A stretch of 64,000 nucleotides of DNA. Origin: Pseudarthrobacter phenanthrenivorans Sphe3 (lineage in GTDB: Bacteria > Actinomycetota > Actinomycetes > Actinomycetales > Micrococcaceae). Below the pieces are notes generated by a model. It was not told the DNA's origin. It did no database searches and worked only from the letters and a program-made list of their open reading frames with translations. The position numbers were made by a program, and so were the translations under genes. The DNA is taken from contig NC_015145.1 of assembly GCF_000189535.1 (NCBI RefSeq), forward strand, positions 3,162,001-3,226,000, in the 5' to 3' direction. Below are positions 24,692 through 35,989 of the stretch, in pieces (the first letter of the stretch is position 1; every line of letters starts with the position of its first letter).

Positions 24692-24703
24692 GCAACATAT
24701 TGC
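24692..24703. promoter_or_regulatory. Candidate HipB operator 1, GCAACATATTGC
   Basis: Dyad GCAA-N4-TTGC, 10 bases upstream of the hipB start. Its near-copy lies exactly 60 bp further upstream, about five to six helical turns, so both could be bound on one face with DNA bending. Confidence 0.6.
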
Positions 24704-24751
24704 CGGTTTCGGCCTTTCTCCCTGCCACAATCCTCCACAAACCGGAAAACC

Positions 24752-24763
24752 GCAAGATATTGC
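24752..24763. promoter_or_regulatory. Candidate HipB operator 2, GCAAGATATTGC
   Basis: Matches operator 1 at 11 of 12 bases and keeps the GCAA-N4-TTGC dyad. Confidence 0.6.
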
Positions 24764-24915
24764 AGAAAAGCCACCCAGTGCAGGACCAAGCGGTCACTGA
24801 AAGCCGGCATCGGAAGTATCCTGCTGATCGAAGCTGAACGGGGCCACCAAACCATCGTGGCAGGACGTGCCCTTGGTCCCTTTTCCCCGCCACCGGCGGG
24901 CATAGGATTTTGTGC

Positions 24916-25680
24916 ATGAGGATTGCCGTTGCAGGGGGAACCGGTACCGTAGGGCGCCACGTGATGGAGGTAGCCAGGGAACGCGGGCACGAGGCAGTGA
25001 GCCTGAGCCGCGCAGAGGGCGTGGACCTGGTGAATGGCCGCGGCCTGTCCCAGGCGCTGACGGGCGTGGAGGCCGTGATCGATGTGTCCGGGATCCAGAC
25101 CAACTCCACCAAGAAGGCGGTGGACTTCTTCACCAACGCCACCCAGAACCTGCTGGCCGCCGAAAAGCAGGCGGGCGTGCAGCACCACGTGGCCCTGTCC
25201 ATCGTCGGAATCGACGGCGCCACGTCCGGCCTCTATGCGGGCAAGCTGGTGCAGGAGGAGGAAGTCCGCCACGGCGGCATCCCCTGGACGTTGCTCCGTT
25301 CCACCCAGTTCCATGAGTTCGTGCCGCTGGCGGCAAAGATCGGATCAGTGGGCCCGCTGGTGGCCGTGCCCAGGATGTTCACCCAGCCCGTGGCCGCACG
25401 GGAGGTGGCAGAGGCACTGGTGAAGGCGGTTGAGGCGGGACCGAAGGGACGCGTCAAGGACCTGGGCGGGCCGCGGACGGAACAGCTGGCGAACCTGGTC
25501 CGCACCTATCTCGCCAGGACCGGCGGCCGCAAGAAGGTGGTGGAAGCAGTGCTGCCCGGCGCCATGGGTAAAGCCATGCGCAGCGGTGCGCTGGTCCCGG
25601 CGGCGGGTGCCGCCGTCGGACGCCAGACGTTCCTGGACTGGCTGGAGGCAAGTAGTGCCGGCGGCGGGCAGGAAAAGTAG
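24916..25680 (+). CDS. NAD(P)H-binding oxidoreductase of the NmrA/SDR-like group
   Basis: 254 residues, ATG 24916 with AGGA 8 bases upstream. Rossmann start RIAVAGGTGTVGRHVMEVARERGHE carries the GGTGxxG dinucleotide motif. Later parts HHVALSIVGIDGA, GIPWTLLRSTQFHEF and PVAAREVAEALVKA match atypical SDRs such as NmrA-like redox sensors or nucleoside-diphosphate-sugar epimerase relatives. The SDR Tyr-x3-Lys pair is not evident, which is usual for this group. Monocistronic. Substrate unknown. Confidence 0.85.
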   Translation: MRIAVAGGTGTVGRHVMEVARERGHEAVSLSRAEGVDLVNGRGLSQALTGVEAVIDVSGIQTNSTKKAVDFFTNATQNLLAAEKQAGVQHHVALSIVGIDGATSGLYAGKLVQEEEVRHGGIPWTLLRSTQFHEFVPLAAKIGSVGPLVAVPRMFTQPVAAREVAEALVKAVEAGPKGRVKDLGGPRTEQLANLVRTYLARTGGRKKVVEAVLPGAMGKAMRSGALVPAAGAAVGRQTFLDWLEASSAGGGQEK

Positions 25681-25780
25681 AGTACCCGCTACTCGTGCGC
25701 TTCCTGTTACGGGCCCATAGATTCGGGGAAAGCCCGCGCCGCGGTGGCGCGCGGGCCCGGACGTGGACGGGAGCAGCACC

Positions 25781-26530
25781 GTGGCAATACAACCGGCGAT
25801 TAGTAGCGGGAGGCTGCAGAGGCCGGGACTCCTCCTGGACCTGATCACCGGAATGGAGTCGGACCTTGATTCGCTGCGTCGCCTCACCGAAGCCGCCGCA
25901 CGCACTTTCAGCGGGACGGCCGGGCAAGGCGTTGACTGCGGCGCCGTCCTGACGCACGGCGACACGGCGCTACTCAGCACCGGCAACAGTGCGGATGCCG
26001 CAAGCCTGGCAGCGTCCGAGGACCGTTACGACGATGGTCCCATGGCCCAGGCCGTGGAAACGGCAGGCCCTGTAAGGGTCGACGGCGGCACGTCAGTACG
26101 GTGGGAGGGGTGCCGGCGGCGCCTGGCGGCGGCGGGGTACGGCTGGGCTCTGGCTGTGCCGCTGCGGCTGGAGGGGTCAGCATCCTCTGCCCTGCTGTTC
26201 CTGGGCCGGGGCGGCGGGGTGGAACTGAAGCAGGAGCTGGTGGCAGAGGCAACCTGGTTTGCCGCGGTGGCGTCGCAGAGCCTGAAGCTGGCGCTGGAGG
26301 TGCGCAGCGTCCGAGCGGCCGGAGACAACCTGAAGGCGGTCCTGGAAAGCCGGACGTCCATTGATGTGGCGTGCGGGGTGCTCATGGCCCAGAACCGCTG
26401 CTCCTATACGGAAGCGTTCAGCAAGCTGGCCGGCGCGTCCCGGCAGCGGAACCTGAAGGTCCGCAACGTCGCGGAAAACATCCTCAAGGCAATGCCCGCC
26501 GGGCCGCCGCCGGCACGTTTCGAGTCCTGA
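25781..26530 (+). CDS. GAF-ANTAR regulatory protein
   Basis: 249 residues. GTG 25781 is preferred because GGGAG lies 7 bases upstream; GTG 25763 would add six residues. A GAF domain (about 25-175; GPMAQAVETAGPVRVD, GYGWALAVPLRLEGSASSALLFLG) is followed by an ANTAR domain (LKAVLESRTSIDVACGVLMA, then FSKLAGASRQRNLKVRNVAENI). ANTAR proteins stop termination by binding paired RNA hairpins. Its trigger and RNA target are unknown. It is the second ANTAR gene in the window besides the frameshifted one at 12651-13414. Confidence 0.85.
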   Translation: MAIQPAISSGRLQRPGLLLDLITGMESDLDSLRRLTEAAARTFSGTAGQGVDCGAVLTHGDTALLSTGNSADAASLAASEDRYDDGPMAQAVETAGPVRVDGGTSVRWEGCRRRLAAAGYGWALAVPLRLEGSASSALLFLGRGGGVELKQELVAEATWFAAVASQSLKLALEVRSVRAAGDNLKAVLESRTSIDVACGVLMAQNRCSYTEAFSKLAGASRQRNLKVRNVAENILKAMPAGPPPARFES

Positions 26531-26534
26531 AGCT

Positions 26535-27083
26535 TCAGGCCGCTTTCGCTTCCTCGTGAACCAGGAACGCCTCCAGCGACCGCAGGGTGGCATCAGCCTC
26601 CCCGAAGGCAGGATTGACGTGCCGGTGGAGGCGGTGCAGCAGCCCGCCGTTGTGCAGGAGTCGCCGGCGGGCCGTGGCTACCGCCCGGCAGGCTGAAGCC
26701 ACATTCCCCGGACGGCGGACCAGGGGAAGGGTCATGCCCTGCATCGAGGTGAGCGCCACGGCCAGGACGTTGGCGTCCATCTGGCGGCCTTCGGCCCGGC
26801 AGCGGCGGAGCCGGGCGGCGAACCCGTCCCACACTTCCCCGGCTGCGATTCGTGCTACCTCTGTCCGTGCTTCGGCCTTCGGAAGTCCCTGCCCTACGAG
26901 CTCTCTGTAGAGGTACTCGAACCGTGCGGCATGGTCCTCCGCGTCTGCTGCCGCAGCGATTGCTGGGGACGGCTCCGGGTTTGCGGGAATGTAGTTGGAG
27001 GGATGGAGAAGCATGGCCCTGCGGCGTGCTGCTTCCGCCCCTGGTGCCAAGGCGGTGGATAGTGCGTGAATGACGGCGCCCAT
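26535..27083 (-). CDS. Hypothetical helical protein, 182 residues
   Basis: Start ATG 27081-27083 (MGAVIHALSTALAPGAEAARR); longer frames upstream lack support. Mostly helical, with DHAARFEYLYRELVGQGLPKAEARTEVARIAAG in part and a C-terminal stretch RSLEAFLVHEE. No family recognised. Ends 5 bases from the convergent GAF-ANTAR gene. Codon use is normal for the window, which supports it being a gene. Confidence 0.6.
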   Translation of the reverse strand: MGAVIHALSTALAPGAEAARRRAMLLHPSNYIPANPEPSPAIAAAADAEDHAARFEYLYRELVGQGLPKAEARTEVARIAAGEVWDGFAARLRRCRAEGRQMDANVLAVALTSMQGMTLPLVRRPGNVASACRAVATARRRLLHNGGLLHRLHRHVNPAFGEADATLRSLEAFLVHEEAKAA

Positions 27084-27460
27084 GCCGATCCTTTCAAGTC
27101 CTGCCCCTTGCGCTTGCGCGGCCTCCCATGGAGGAACTACGAGGGGTTTTGCTTCTTGTCCCTGCCCGGGACAGAGGTGCCAGCCGGGCTTCACGGGGAG
27201 AGCTCGTCCGGCCTCGCATGCTGAGGACCCGGACAGTGCCTTTACAAGAATGGCTTGCGCTGCGGGGGCGCCCATAGGGCTGAAAGTCCCGGAAAGCGAC
27301 GGTAAGAGGGCCAAGTTGCCGGGAAGGGAGCGAGACAGGAGGCCGCCTGGTTTCCGTTCGCGGAATACGGACTTTCGTCCCTGCCGGCAGGCTTCCCCCC
27401 GGTGGAAGAATGGTGCGCTGTTGCGTGTGGGTCGAAGGGATACGAGGAAGCGTTTTGAAC
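27084..27460. other. 377-base intergenic region between divergent genes
   Basis: Only a small hairpin (TGTCCC/GGGACA, 27157-27173) was seen. It presumably holds the promoters of the flanking divergent genes, but no clear -35/-10 pair could be picked. Confidence 0.4.
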
Positions 27461-28141
27461 ATGACATTGCCGGTTTACGAGAACTCCAAAGTTACGGAGG
27501 GCCCAAGTGTCTTCATCCTTGATGACCATGAGTTGGTCCGTTACGGACTGCGGGACCTCCTGGAGGCAGAGGGCATGCAGGTGGCGGGCGAGAGCGGGTC
27601 GGCGGTGGAGGCCATCCGCCGCATCCCGGCGCTCCGCCCCGATGTGGCCATCCTTGACGGCAGGCTCGGTGACGGAACCGGGATAGAGGTCTGCCGGGAG
27701 GTCCGGGCTATTGACCCGGGCATAAGCTGCATCATCCTGACCAGCTACGACGACGACCAAGCCCTCCAGGGGGCCGTCCTGGCCGGCGCTGCCGGATACG
27801 TGCTGAAGCAGATCGGGAACAATGATCTCGCCGGCGCAATCCGCAGGGTTGCACGGGGAGAATCGCTGTTCGCGCCCGGGGTGAAGGAGCGGGCCCTGAA
27901 CGGGCTGTTGGAAGCAGCCCCGGTGGATCCGCGATTGGAGTCCCTGAGCCTTCAGGAACGGAAGGTCTTGGCCCTCGTGGGCCAGGGCATGACCAACAGG
28001 CAGATCGGCCAGGAGCTCTTCCTTGCCGAGAAAACCGTCAAGAACTATGTCTCCGCCATGCTGGCCAAGCTCGGCTTCGAGAGGCGGACGCAGGCTGCCG
28101 TCTATATGGCGCAGTCAGCCGCAGGTGCCCCGATGCCCTAA
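27461..28141 (+). CDS. LuxR/NarL-type response regulator, DevR-like
   Basis: 226 residues, ATG 27461 with GAGGAAG 10 bases upstream. Receiver domain complete: acidic pair in VFILDDHELVRYG, phosphoacceptor Asp in VAILDGRLGDGTG, Thr/Ser in CIILTSYDDD, Lys in YVLKQIG. The HTH (about 155-215) has LSLQERKVLALVGQGMTNRQ and AEKTVKNYVSAMLAKLG, as in DevR/DosR. It lies 144 bases before the DevS-like kinase gene on the same strand, its likely partner. It is a normal receiver, unlike the regulator at 29904-30632. Confidence 0.9.
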   Translation: MTLPVYENSKVTEGPSVFILDDHELVRYGLRDLLEAEGMQVAGESGSAVEAIRRIPALRPDVAILDGRLGDGTGIEVCREVRAIDPGISCIILTSYDDDQALQGAVLAGAAGYVLKQIGNNDLAGAIRRVARGESLFAPGVKERALNGLLEAAPVDPRLESLSLQERKVLALVGQGMTNRQIGQELFLAEKTVKNYVSAMLAKLGFERRTQAAVYMAQSAAGAPMP

Positions 28142-28189
28142 ACCCGCTGATCAGGGGGCACCGACCGCCCCGCTACAGCCGTGGGTTAG

Positions 28190-30632
<2,443 letters not shown>

Positions 30633-30768
30633 GAAAAAGCTCCCGCTGGATCAGTCCATCCCCCGCCACCCGCCTGAAGCGACCGGGAGGCCGGGATCGA
30701 CTCCAGTTAATTGTCCGTTCTGGAACTGGCCACCAGCAGGGGCTAAAGGCCGTACTTGCCCCAAAACA

Positions 30769-31209
30769 TCAATGGCCGCCGGTGTGGCCGGCGGTATGCT
30801 CCACGGTGGGAACCGGCCCCGGGGCCACGTCCGCGTCAGAACCGCTGACTGCAGGGCCAATGACGAAGGCGGACAGGGAGAACATGGCTGCGTAAACCAC
30901 CAGTCCCACCGCCGGCGCAATCCAGCTCCCGAAGCGCCGGCGGAGCCGGACCAGCATGGGGATGGACGCAACGAGCCCCAGTACACCGAACAGCGCCGTG
31001 CCGCCAGACCCGGCCACCAAGGCCGTTCCGGCAAGGATCCCGACGTGGTGCAGGACATGCGGCAGCAGGCCCATGACCACACCCACGGCGCCCACCACCG
31101 TATGCCACACCGCCTGAACCCTTGAACTGATGGTCCGGCTGGCAGGAAGTGCGCCCGTCTGGGCGGTGGCGGCAACGGAATGCACATGGGAGGAATGGTT
31201 GCTTGTCAC
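30769..31209 (-). CDS. Small membrane protein with His-rich ends
   Basis: 146 residues from GTG 31207-31209, with GGAGGG 5 bases upstream. Helices include VVGAVGVVMGLLPHVLHHVGILAG, TALFGVLGLVASIPML and PAVGLVVYAAMFSLSAFVIG. The N-terminus (SNHSSHVHS) and the C-terminal tail (VEHTAGHTGGH) carry His residues that could bind a metal. Divergent from a BNR-type lipoprotein gene, so a common promoter region is likely. Unknown function; metal handling is a guess. Confidence 0.7.
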   Translation of the reverse strand: MTSNHSSHVHSVAATAQTGALPASRTISSRVQAVWHTVVGAVGVVMGLLPHVLHHVGILAGTALVAGSGGTALFGVLGLVASIPMLVRLRRRFGSWIAPAVGLVVYAAMFSLSAFVIGPAVSGSDADVAPGPVPTVEHTAGHTGGH

Positions 31210-31328
31210 TGCTGCCCTCCGCCACATTCCTGCATCATAGGACTTAGTGTTTTCCGCAGGCGGCATCGGCTGCAAGGGCCGAAGTCCCCGAGTCAGTGAC
31301 CGTATTTTCCCTTACCCCGGAGTTTCAG

Positions 31329-32207
31329 ATGCCTTTCCCTTTGGCCAACAGGACCAGGAACCATTCAGTGGCGGCCGGCGCGGCCGCACTGGTGATCGCG
31401 CTGGCCGGCTGCACGGCCGCCCCGCCTCCGGCCCCGGACACCACAGGACATGCGGAGGGCGGGCTTCCCAGCGCCCACGTCCATGGACTCGCCGTCAGCG
31501 GTGAGAGCAGCAAGGTGTTGCTGGCCACGCATGAGGGCCTGTTCGATGTGACCGGCGGCCATGCCGTCAAGATCGGTGGCACCAATGATCTGATGGGCTT
31601 CACGCCCGGCGCCTCCGAGGGAGAGTTTTATGCTTCCGGCCACCCCGGTCCCGGCTCGGACCTGCCCAACCCGCTGGGCCTGGTGAGGACGTCCGACGGC
31701 GGCAAAACCTGGGAACAGCTCTCGCGGCAGGGCGAATCCGATTTCCACGCCCTTACTGCCACAAAATCCGGGATCGTGGCCTTCGACGGAACCCTGAGGA
31801 CCAGCACTGACGGCAGGACCTGGAACACCGTGGCGGCGGCGTTCGCACCGGCCGCCCTCGCCGGCCATCCGGACAGTGATACCGTGCTGGCCACCACGCC
31901 GGAGGGAATCCAGCGGTCCGCGGATGCCGGTGCCACCTGGAGCCCGGTGGCAAACGGCCCGGTGATCCAGTACGCGACGTTCGCCAGCCCGGCCGAGGCA
32001 GCAGGCGTGGAGCCGGACGGCACCGTCCACTATTCCTCGGATGCCGGCATGACGTGGACCAGGAAGGGGCGCATCGACGCGCAGGTGATGGCCATCGCCT
32101 CCGTCAAGGGCCAGGATGGCCGCCCCTGGCTGTGGGCGGCCACCCCGGACGGAGTGATTGTTTCCACCGACGGCGGGATGACCTTCCGTCCGTCGGCGGC
32201 GGAGTAA
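31329..32207 (+). CDS. BNR/sortilin-like beta-propeller lipoprotein (F510_1955-type glycosylhydrolase-like)
   Basis: 292 residues, ATG 31329 with GGAG 7 bases upstream. Lipobox LALAGC puts the mature lipoprotein outside the membrane. BNR-like repeats with Asp-box phrases: RTSDGGKTWEQL, RTSTDGRTWNTV, RSADAGATWSPV, YSSDAGMTWTRK, VSTDGGMTFRP, i.e. about five blades plus HVHGLAVSG at the start. This matches the actinobacterial family named F510_1955-type glycosylhydrolase; the named activity is not proved. Neighbour His-rich membrane gene is divergent. Confidence 0.82.
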   Translation: MPFPLANRTRNHSVAAGAAALVIALAGCTAAPPPAPDTTGHAEGGLPSAHVHGLAVSGESSKVLLATHEGLFDVTGGHAVKIGGTNDLMGFTPGASEGEFYASGHPGPGSDLPNPLGLVRTSDGGKTWEQLSRQGESDFHALTATKSGIVAFDGTLRTSTDGRTWNTVAAAFAPAALAGHPDSDTVLATTPEGIQRSADAGATWSPVANGPVIQYATFASPAEAAGVEPDGTVHYSSDAGMTWTRKGRIDAQVMAIASVKGQDGRPWLWAATPDGVIVSTDGGMTFRPSAAE

Positions 32208-32238
32208 TCCCCGGCGGCGGACTCATCCGCCCACTCCC

Positions 32239-32586
32239 CTACCGGTTGACGTACTTTCCGCCACAGGCCGCCTTTTCGGCGTCACTGCCGAGAACATACA
32301 GCGCATTGTTTTCCCCCGGAACGCCCTGGTGCACCAGGACGTGGAGGGGATGGGTACGGCCGTCTGTCTGGGGAAGGTCGGCGGCATGCGGATTGTTTTC
32401 AAACACGGCCCCGGGAAGGTCAACATCGGCTTCGCCCGCGCCCTGCGCCATTATTACGCAGCCGCCGTTGCCCACCACCTTGACGTGGGTATGGTCAGCC
32501 ACTGCCGCGCCGGCAGAGGCAACAAGCAGGAGTGCGGAGGCGGCAGACGCGGTGGCGGCGGCGCGCAGTGTCCGGGTGGTTTTCAT
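32239..32586 (-). CDS. Secreted hypothetical protein, 115 residues
   Basis: ATG 32584-32586 with AAAGGG upstream. Clear signal peptide (AASALLLVASAGAAVA). The mature part has HTHVKVVGNGGCVIMAQGAGEADVDLPG, a histidine pair THPLHVLVH and a second Cys near the end (KAACGGKY). A disulfide and metal-binding histidines are plausible. No family recognised. Ends 32 bases from the convergent lipoprotein gene. Confidence 0.7.
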   Translation of the reverse strand: MKTTRTLRAAATASAASALLLVASAGAAVADHTHVKVVGNGGCVIMAQGAGEADVDLPGAVFENNPHAADLPQTDGRTHPLHVLVHQGVPGENNALYVLGSDAEKAACGGKYVNR

Positions 32587-33011
32587 GTCAAAGCCCTTTC
32601 GTTGACAGCTGGAACAGGACGGGCAAGGGGAAAGCCCCTCCTGGGAGGGGCTTTCATCGTAGTGGTTTTGCGTCTTTCTGGTATCGATCAGCGGTGATGC
32701 GCTCCCCCTTCCCGGACGCCCCCCCGGCGCCCATCCGGACTCTGACAAGAACAGACTTTAATCCTGTACCCACGCCCAGTAAAGGGGTTGTGCTAAGGAA
32801 AATCCGGCCCGTTGTTCCCGCCCAAGGGGACACAGGCCGCCCAACCAAGTAAGCCGCCATTCCTTAATAGGTACGGCCTACCCGTGCACCATTGTCTTCG
32901 CCGCCCGTACGGTAGTAAGGCGCGCAAGCAGCATCCGCAGCCACCCCGCATCCCGGAGCCTTCTGCTGACACCCGGAACAGGCCCGATCCCCCACATTGT
33001 CAGGGAATCTG
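32587..33011. other. 425-base intergenic region holding the hairpin at 32631 and divergent promoters
   Basis: Apart from the hairpin I see no gene. The right part must contain the acyltransferase promoter; no clear motif was chosen. Confidence 0.4.
32631..32654. terminator. Strong hairpin AAAGCCCCTC / GAGGGGCTTT
   Basis: Ten-base-pair stem with loop CTGG, ending in a CTTT run on either strand. It lies 45 bases upstream of the minus-strand secreted-protein start, so it could be a terminator or part of that gene's leader. Confidence 0.5.
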
Positions 33012-34241
33012 ATGACCCACCACGGCGATCAATCCGGCGTTAACCGTATGTCGCCGGGACAGGACGCCGTGCCCGGACCGGAGGCCGGCACCGCAGCCGC
33101 CACAGCCACCCTGCCGGCAGGCCGCGACCGCTATCTGGATACCCTTCGAGCCCTGGCCTTGGCCCGGGTGGTGGCGTTCCACAGTTTCTCCGGCGCCGTC
33201 TGGCTGACCCTGGTGTTCCCGTCCATGGGCGTCATGTTTGCCTTGGCAGGATCGCTAATGGCCCGATCCTTGGCCCGGCCCGCCGTCGGGGTGTTGAAGA
33301 GCAGGACCAGGCGGTTGCTGTTCCCCCTCTGGGTGTATGCCCTGACGGTGCTGGCCCTGCTGTTCACCGCAGGCTGGCGGCCGTGGGAGGAGGATGTCAG
33401 CTGGCTGCAGGTGGCACTGTGGTTCGTGCCCCTGGGCGACCCGCCATTCCCGGAGAACGCTGCCACCAATGACCTGGTGGTGGACTCCAGCTGGGGTTTC
33501 CAGGCCGAGGAAATCCTTTGGTATATCCGGGCGTATTTCTGGTTCATGCTGCTCTCGCCGCTGCTGCTCAGGGCCTTCCGGCGGTTCCCCTGGCCTACGC
33601 TGCTGGCTCCCCTGGTGCTGATCACGGCACTGACCTTGGAAAACGTGATTCTTCCCGAGTGGGCGAACAGCACGGTGACCGATTTTGCCACCTTCGGTTC
33701 GTGCTGGCTTCTGGGTTTCGCCCACTCGGGGGGCTACCTGCGCAGGTTGCGGCTACCCGTCGTTGTGCTCCTGGGGCTGGGGCTCATGGCGCTTGGCTTT
33801 GAATGGGCGGCCACCCATCTGGGCGAGGAAGGCTGGGACCTTAACGCCATCCCGCTGGCCCAGGCCCTCTGGTCGCTGGGATTCTGCGCCGTGCTGCTCC
33901 GGCTGTCCCCGGTCTGGACCCCGCAGCCCGCGCAGCCCGGGCTCCAGCGGCCCCGGGCACTGCGGATCGTGGACAGCGCCGTCACGCTCATGAACAACCG
34001 GGCCGTCACCATCTACCTCTGGCACAACCTGCTGCTTGTGGCCGCGGTCCCGCTGATCGACCTGGCCTGGGAAAACCCCACGCTCAGCGAGTCGGTCCCC
34101 TGGCTGCTGGAAAGTGAGTGGCTGCTGTTCCTCATGGCCTGGCCGCTCCTGGGCCTCACCATCCTCTCCGTGGGCTGGGTGGAGGACCTGGGCGCCCGCC
34201 GTAAGCCAGTGCTGTGGCCGGCAGGACTCGTAAAGGGTTAG
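33012..34241 (+). CDS. Acyltransferase family 3 membrane protein
   Basis: 409 residues, ATG 33012 with AGGGAA 7 bases upstream. About ten helices. It opens with DRYLDTLRALALARVVAFHSFSG, where the His replaces or equals the catalytic histidine of the family, and later VKSRTRRLLFPLWVYAL-like text (SRTRRLLFPLWVYALTVL), FMLLSPLLLRAFRRFPW, YLWHNLLLVAAVPLI. These integral O-acyltransferases modify sugars or lipids of the envelope. It is convergent with another acyltransferase, with a 4-base overlap at the ends, an unusual back-to-back pair. Substrate unknown. Confidence 0.82.
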   Translation: MTHHGDQSGVNRMSPGQDAVPGPEAGTAAATATLPAGRDRYLDTLRALALARVVAFHSFSGAVWLTLVFPSMGVMFALAGSLMARSLARPAVGVLKSRTRRLLFPLWVYALTVLALLFTAGWRPWEEDVSWLQVALWFVPLGDPPFPENAATNDLVVDSSWGFQAEEILWYIRAYFWFMLLSPLLLRAFRRFPWPTLLAPLVLITALTLENVILPEWANSTVTDFATFGSCWLLGFAHSGGYLRRLRLPVVVLLGLGLMALGFEWAATHLGEEGWDLNAIPLAQALWSLGFCAVLLRLSPVWTPQPAQPGLQRPRALRIVDSAVTLMNNRAVTIYLWHNLLLVAAVPLIDLAWENPTLSESVPWLLESEWLLFLMAWPLLGLTILSVGWVEDLGARRKPVLWPAGLVKG

Positions 34242-35407
34242 GCGCCGCGTCCGGCCGCGGCCAGTTCAGGCTCGCGTTCCGGGGCACGCGCGGCACAAGG
34301 ACGGACGACGGCGGCCTCCAGCCTTTTGTTCGCCCAGCGGCGGACGGGCGTTTCCACCAGCCGGTGGGACGCAAAGCCCAGCAGAATGGTCAGCACCGCC
34401 GACAGCGCTACGCGCAGCCACAGCGACGGGACGAGCGGCATGAGCAGGAGATAAACGGGCATGTGCCACAGGTACATGGCGTAGGAAAGCTCGCGGCCGG
34501 GGCGGGCCAGCCAGGGGTGGCTCAAGATCCGCCCCATGAAGCCTGCCGGCTGCAGGACGAGCGACCCGATCAGCACGGCCGCCAGCAGGGAAAGGACGGT
34601 GGGCCCGGCTGACCAGAAGGCACTGAACCACGGGCCGGCGGTCTCCGGCTCCTTCAGCAGCACCATGGCGGCCAGGAGGGCAAGCCCCGCGGCCGGCCCG
34701 GCCCACCGGGCGGCGCGCTGGAGGGCGGCGAGGAAGCGGGAACCCTCAGCGACTGTGGTGAACAGGAGGGCCAGGGCGCATCCGATGAGCAGCTCGTCGG
34801 CCCGGGTGTCGGGCCCGTTGTAGAGGCGGTTCAGCGGCGCCCCGAGCAGGACCAGGACCGTCCGCTCCAAAAGGAACGCCGCAGCCAGGCCGGCCGTGGC
34901 CCAGGCAACCGTGCGGACCTTCCAGAACCGCAGCAGCACCAGCAGGAGCAGCGGCCAAACCAGGTAGAACTGCTCCTCCACCGCCAGGGTCCAGGTTGGG
35001 CCGAGCGTTTCACCGGCAATCGACTCCCCGAACAGCCCGAAGCGTGCCAGGTTCATCACGTAAGCGGCGGCCGGCAGGACAAAACCCTCCTGCCCGGCCC
35101 ACTTGGACCAAGGGAAAAGAGCGCCTACGGCCACGATCACCGCGCACGCCGCCAGCAGTGCCGGCCACAGCCGGGCCAGCCGGTTGGCGTAGAAGACGCC
35201 CAGCCGCAGCCGCCCCTGGGCCAGGTACTCCTTCATGATGAGCAGGGTGATCACGAACCCGCTGAGGGTGAAGAACACGTCCACGCCGATGGATCCGCCA
35301 GGCATCAGGGCGGTGGCCGTATGGAAGAAAAACACCCCCGCCACCGCGACGGTCCGGAGCCCGTCCAAGGCATGTTTGCGTCCCGAGATGAGCCCGTTTC
35401 CGGGCAT
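34238..35407 (-). CDS. OafA/YrhL-type O-acyltransferase
   Basis: 389 residues from ATG 35405-35407 (GGAACGG 7 bases upstream); a GTG at 35456-35458 would add 17 residues. Core motifs: LDGLRTVAVAGVFFFHT (His of the active site), SIGVDVFFTLSGFVITLL, FYANRLARLWPALL, LGPTWTLAVEEQFYLVWP, and ELSYAMYLWHMPVYLLL. No C-terminal SGNH domain, unlike OafA fusions; a separate SGNH gene exists at 52719. Probably acetylates a surface polysaccharide. Confidence 0.88.
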   Translation of the reverse strand: MPGNGLISGRKHALDGLRTVAVAGVFFFHTATALMPGGSIGVDVFFTLSGFVITLLIMKEYLAQGRLRLGVFYANRLARLWPALLAACAVIVAVGALFPWSKWAGQEGFVLPAAAYVMNLARFGLFGESIAGETLGPTWTLAVEEQFYLVWPLLLLVLLRFWKVRTVAWATAGLAAAFLLERTVLVLLGAPLNRLYNGPDTRADELLIGCALALLFTTVAEGSRFLAALQRAARWAGPAAGLALLAAMVLLKEPETAGPWFSAFWSAGPTVLSLLAAVLIGSLVLQPAGFMGRILSHPWLARPGRELSYAMYLWHMPVYLLLMPLVPSLWLRVALSAVLTILLGFASHRLVETPVRRWANKRLEAAVVRPCAARAPEREPELAAAGRGA

Positions 35408-35605
35408 CGCAGGCCGTTCCAGTGCTGGCAAATTTCCGCTGCTTGACCTCAAAACCACCTATCAAGCCTACATAACGTTTCGGTAACTGCGCTGGGCGGG
35501 AGCTGGACGCGGGCTGGGTGCCCGGCCGCCGCGCGGGCAGTAACGGCGCAGTAACGCGCTGGGTGATGCACTCGTTCTCGTGTTCCCTCGCGTAAGGACG
35601 GTGTC

Positions 35606-35989
35606 ATGGGGCAGCGGTGGAATTCCCTCAAGGTTGCGGGCCTGGCGCTGGATGTCCCGGACCAGCTCGCATCCTCAAATGAGTTCGGCATCGAGGGCGG
35701 TGCAGCCGTCCTTGAAGGTGCCGGCCTGCGCCTGACCGTTGATGCGAGCCCGTTCGCCGATCCCCTCACCCGCTATGCCGCCAAGCCCGGCTACGAGCAC
35801 TGGCGGGAAGCCGTGGGGAGCAATATCGCGGACTTCGTCCTGTTTGAGGAGGCGGGCACCCGCACCATTGCCGCCAACATTCCCGGACGAGTCACCGCCG
35901 TCGTCCATCAACCCGCTGACGCCCCCCGGGACGTCGCCCTGCAGATCCTGCGAAGCATCAGAACCGATAAAGGAGAATCCAATGACTGA
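35606..35989 (+). CDS. Hypothetical protein coupled to the matrixin-like gene
   Basis: 127 residues, ATG 35606 with AAGGACGG upstream. No signal peptide. Pattern of alternating strands and a loop (LEGAGLRLTVDASPFADPLTRYAAKPGYEHWREA) loosely recalls DcrB-like small proteins. Its last 8 bases overlap the start of the metalloprotease gene, with an AAAGGAGA ribosome site inside it, so the two are translated together. It may be a chaperone, inhibitor or secretion partner of the protease. Confidence 0.65.
   Translation: MGQRWNSLKVAGLALDVPDQLASSNEFGIEGGAAVLEGAGLRLTVDASPFADPLTRYAAKPGYEHWREAVGSNIADFVLFEEAGTRTIAANIPGRVTAVVHQPADAPRDVALQILRSIRTDKGESND

Noticed and set aside
25732..25756. GCCCGCGC/GCGCGGGC hairpin as terminator
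   Set aside because: It lies just before the GAF-ANTAR start rather than clearly after a gene, has no T-tract, and such GC dyads are common here.
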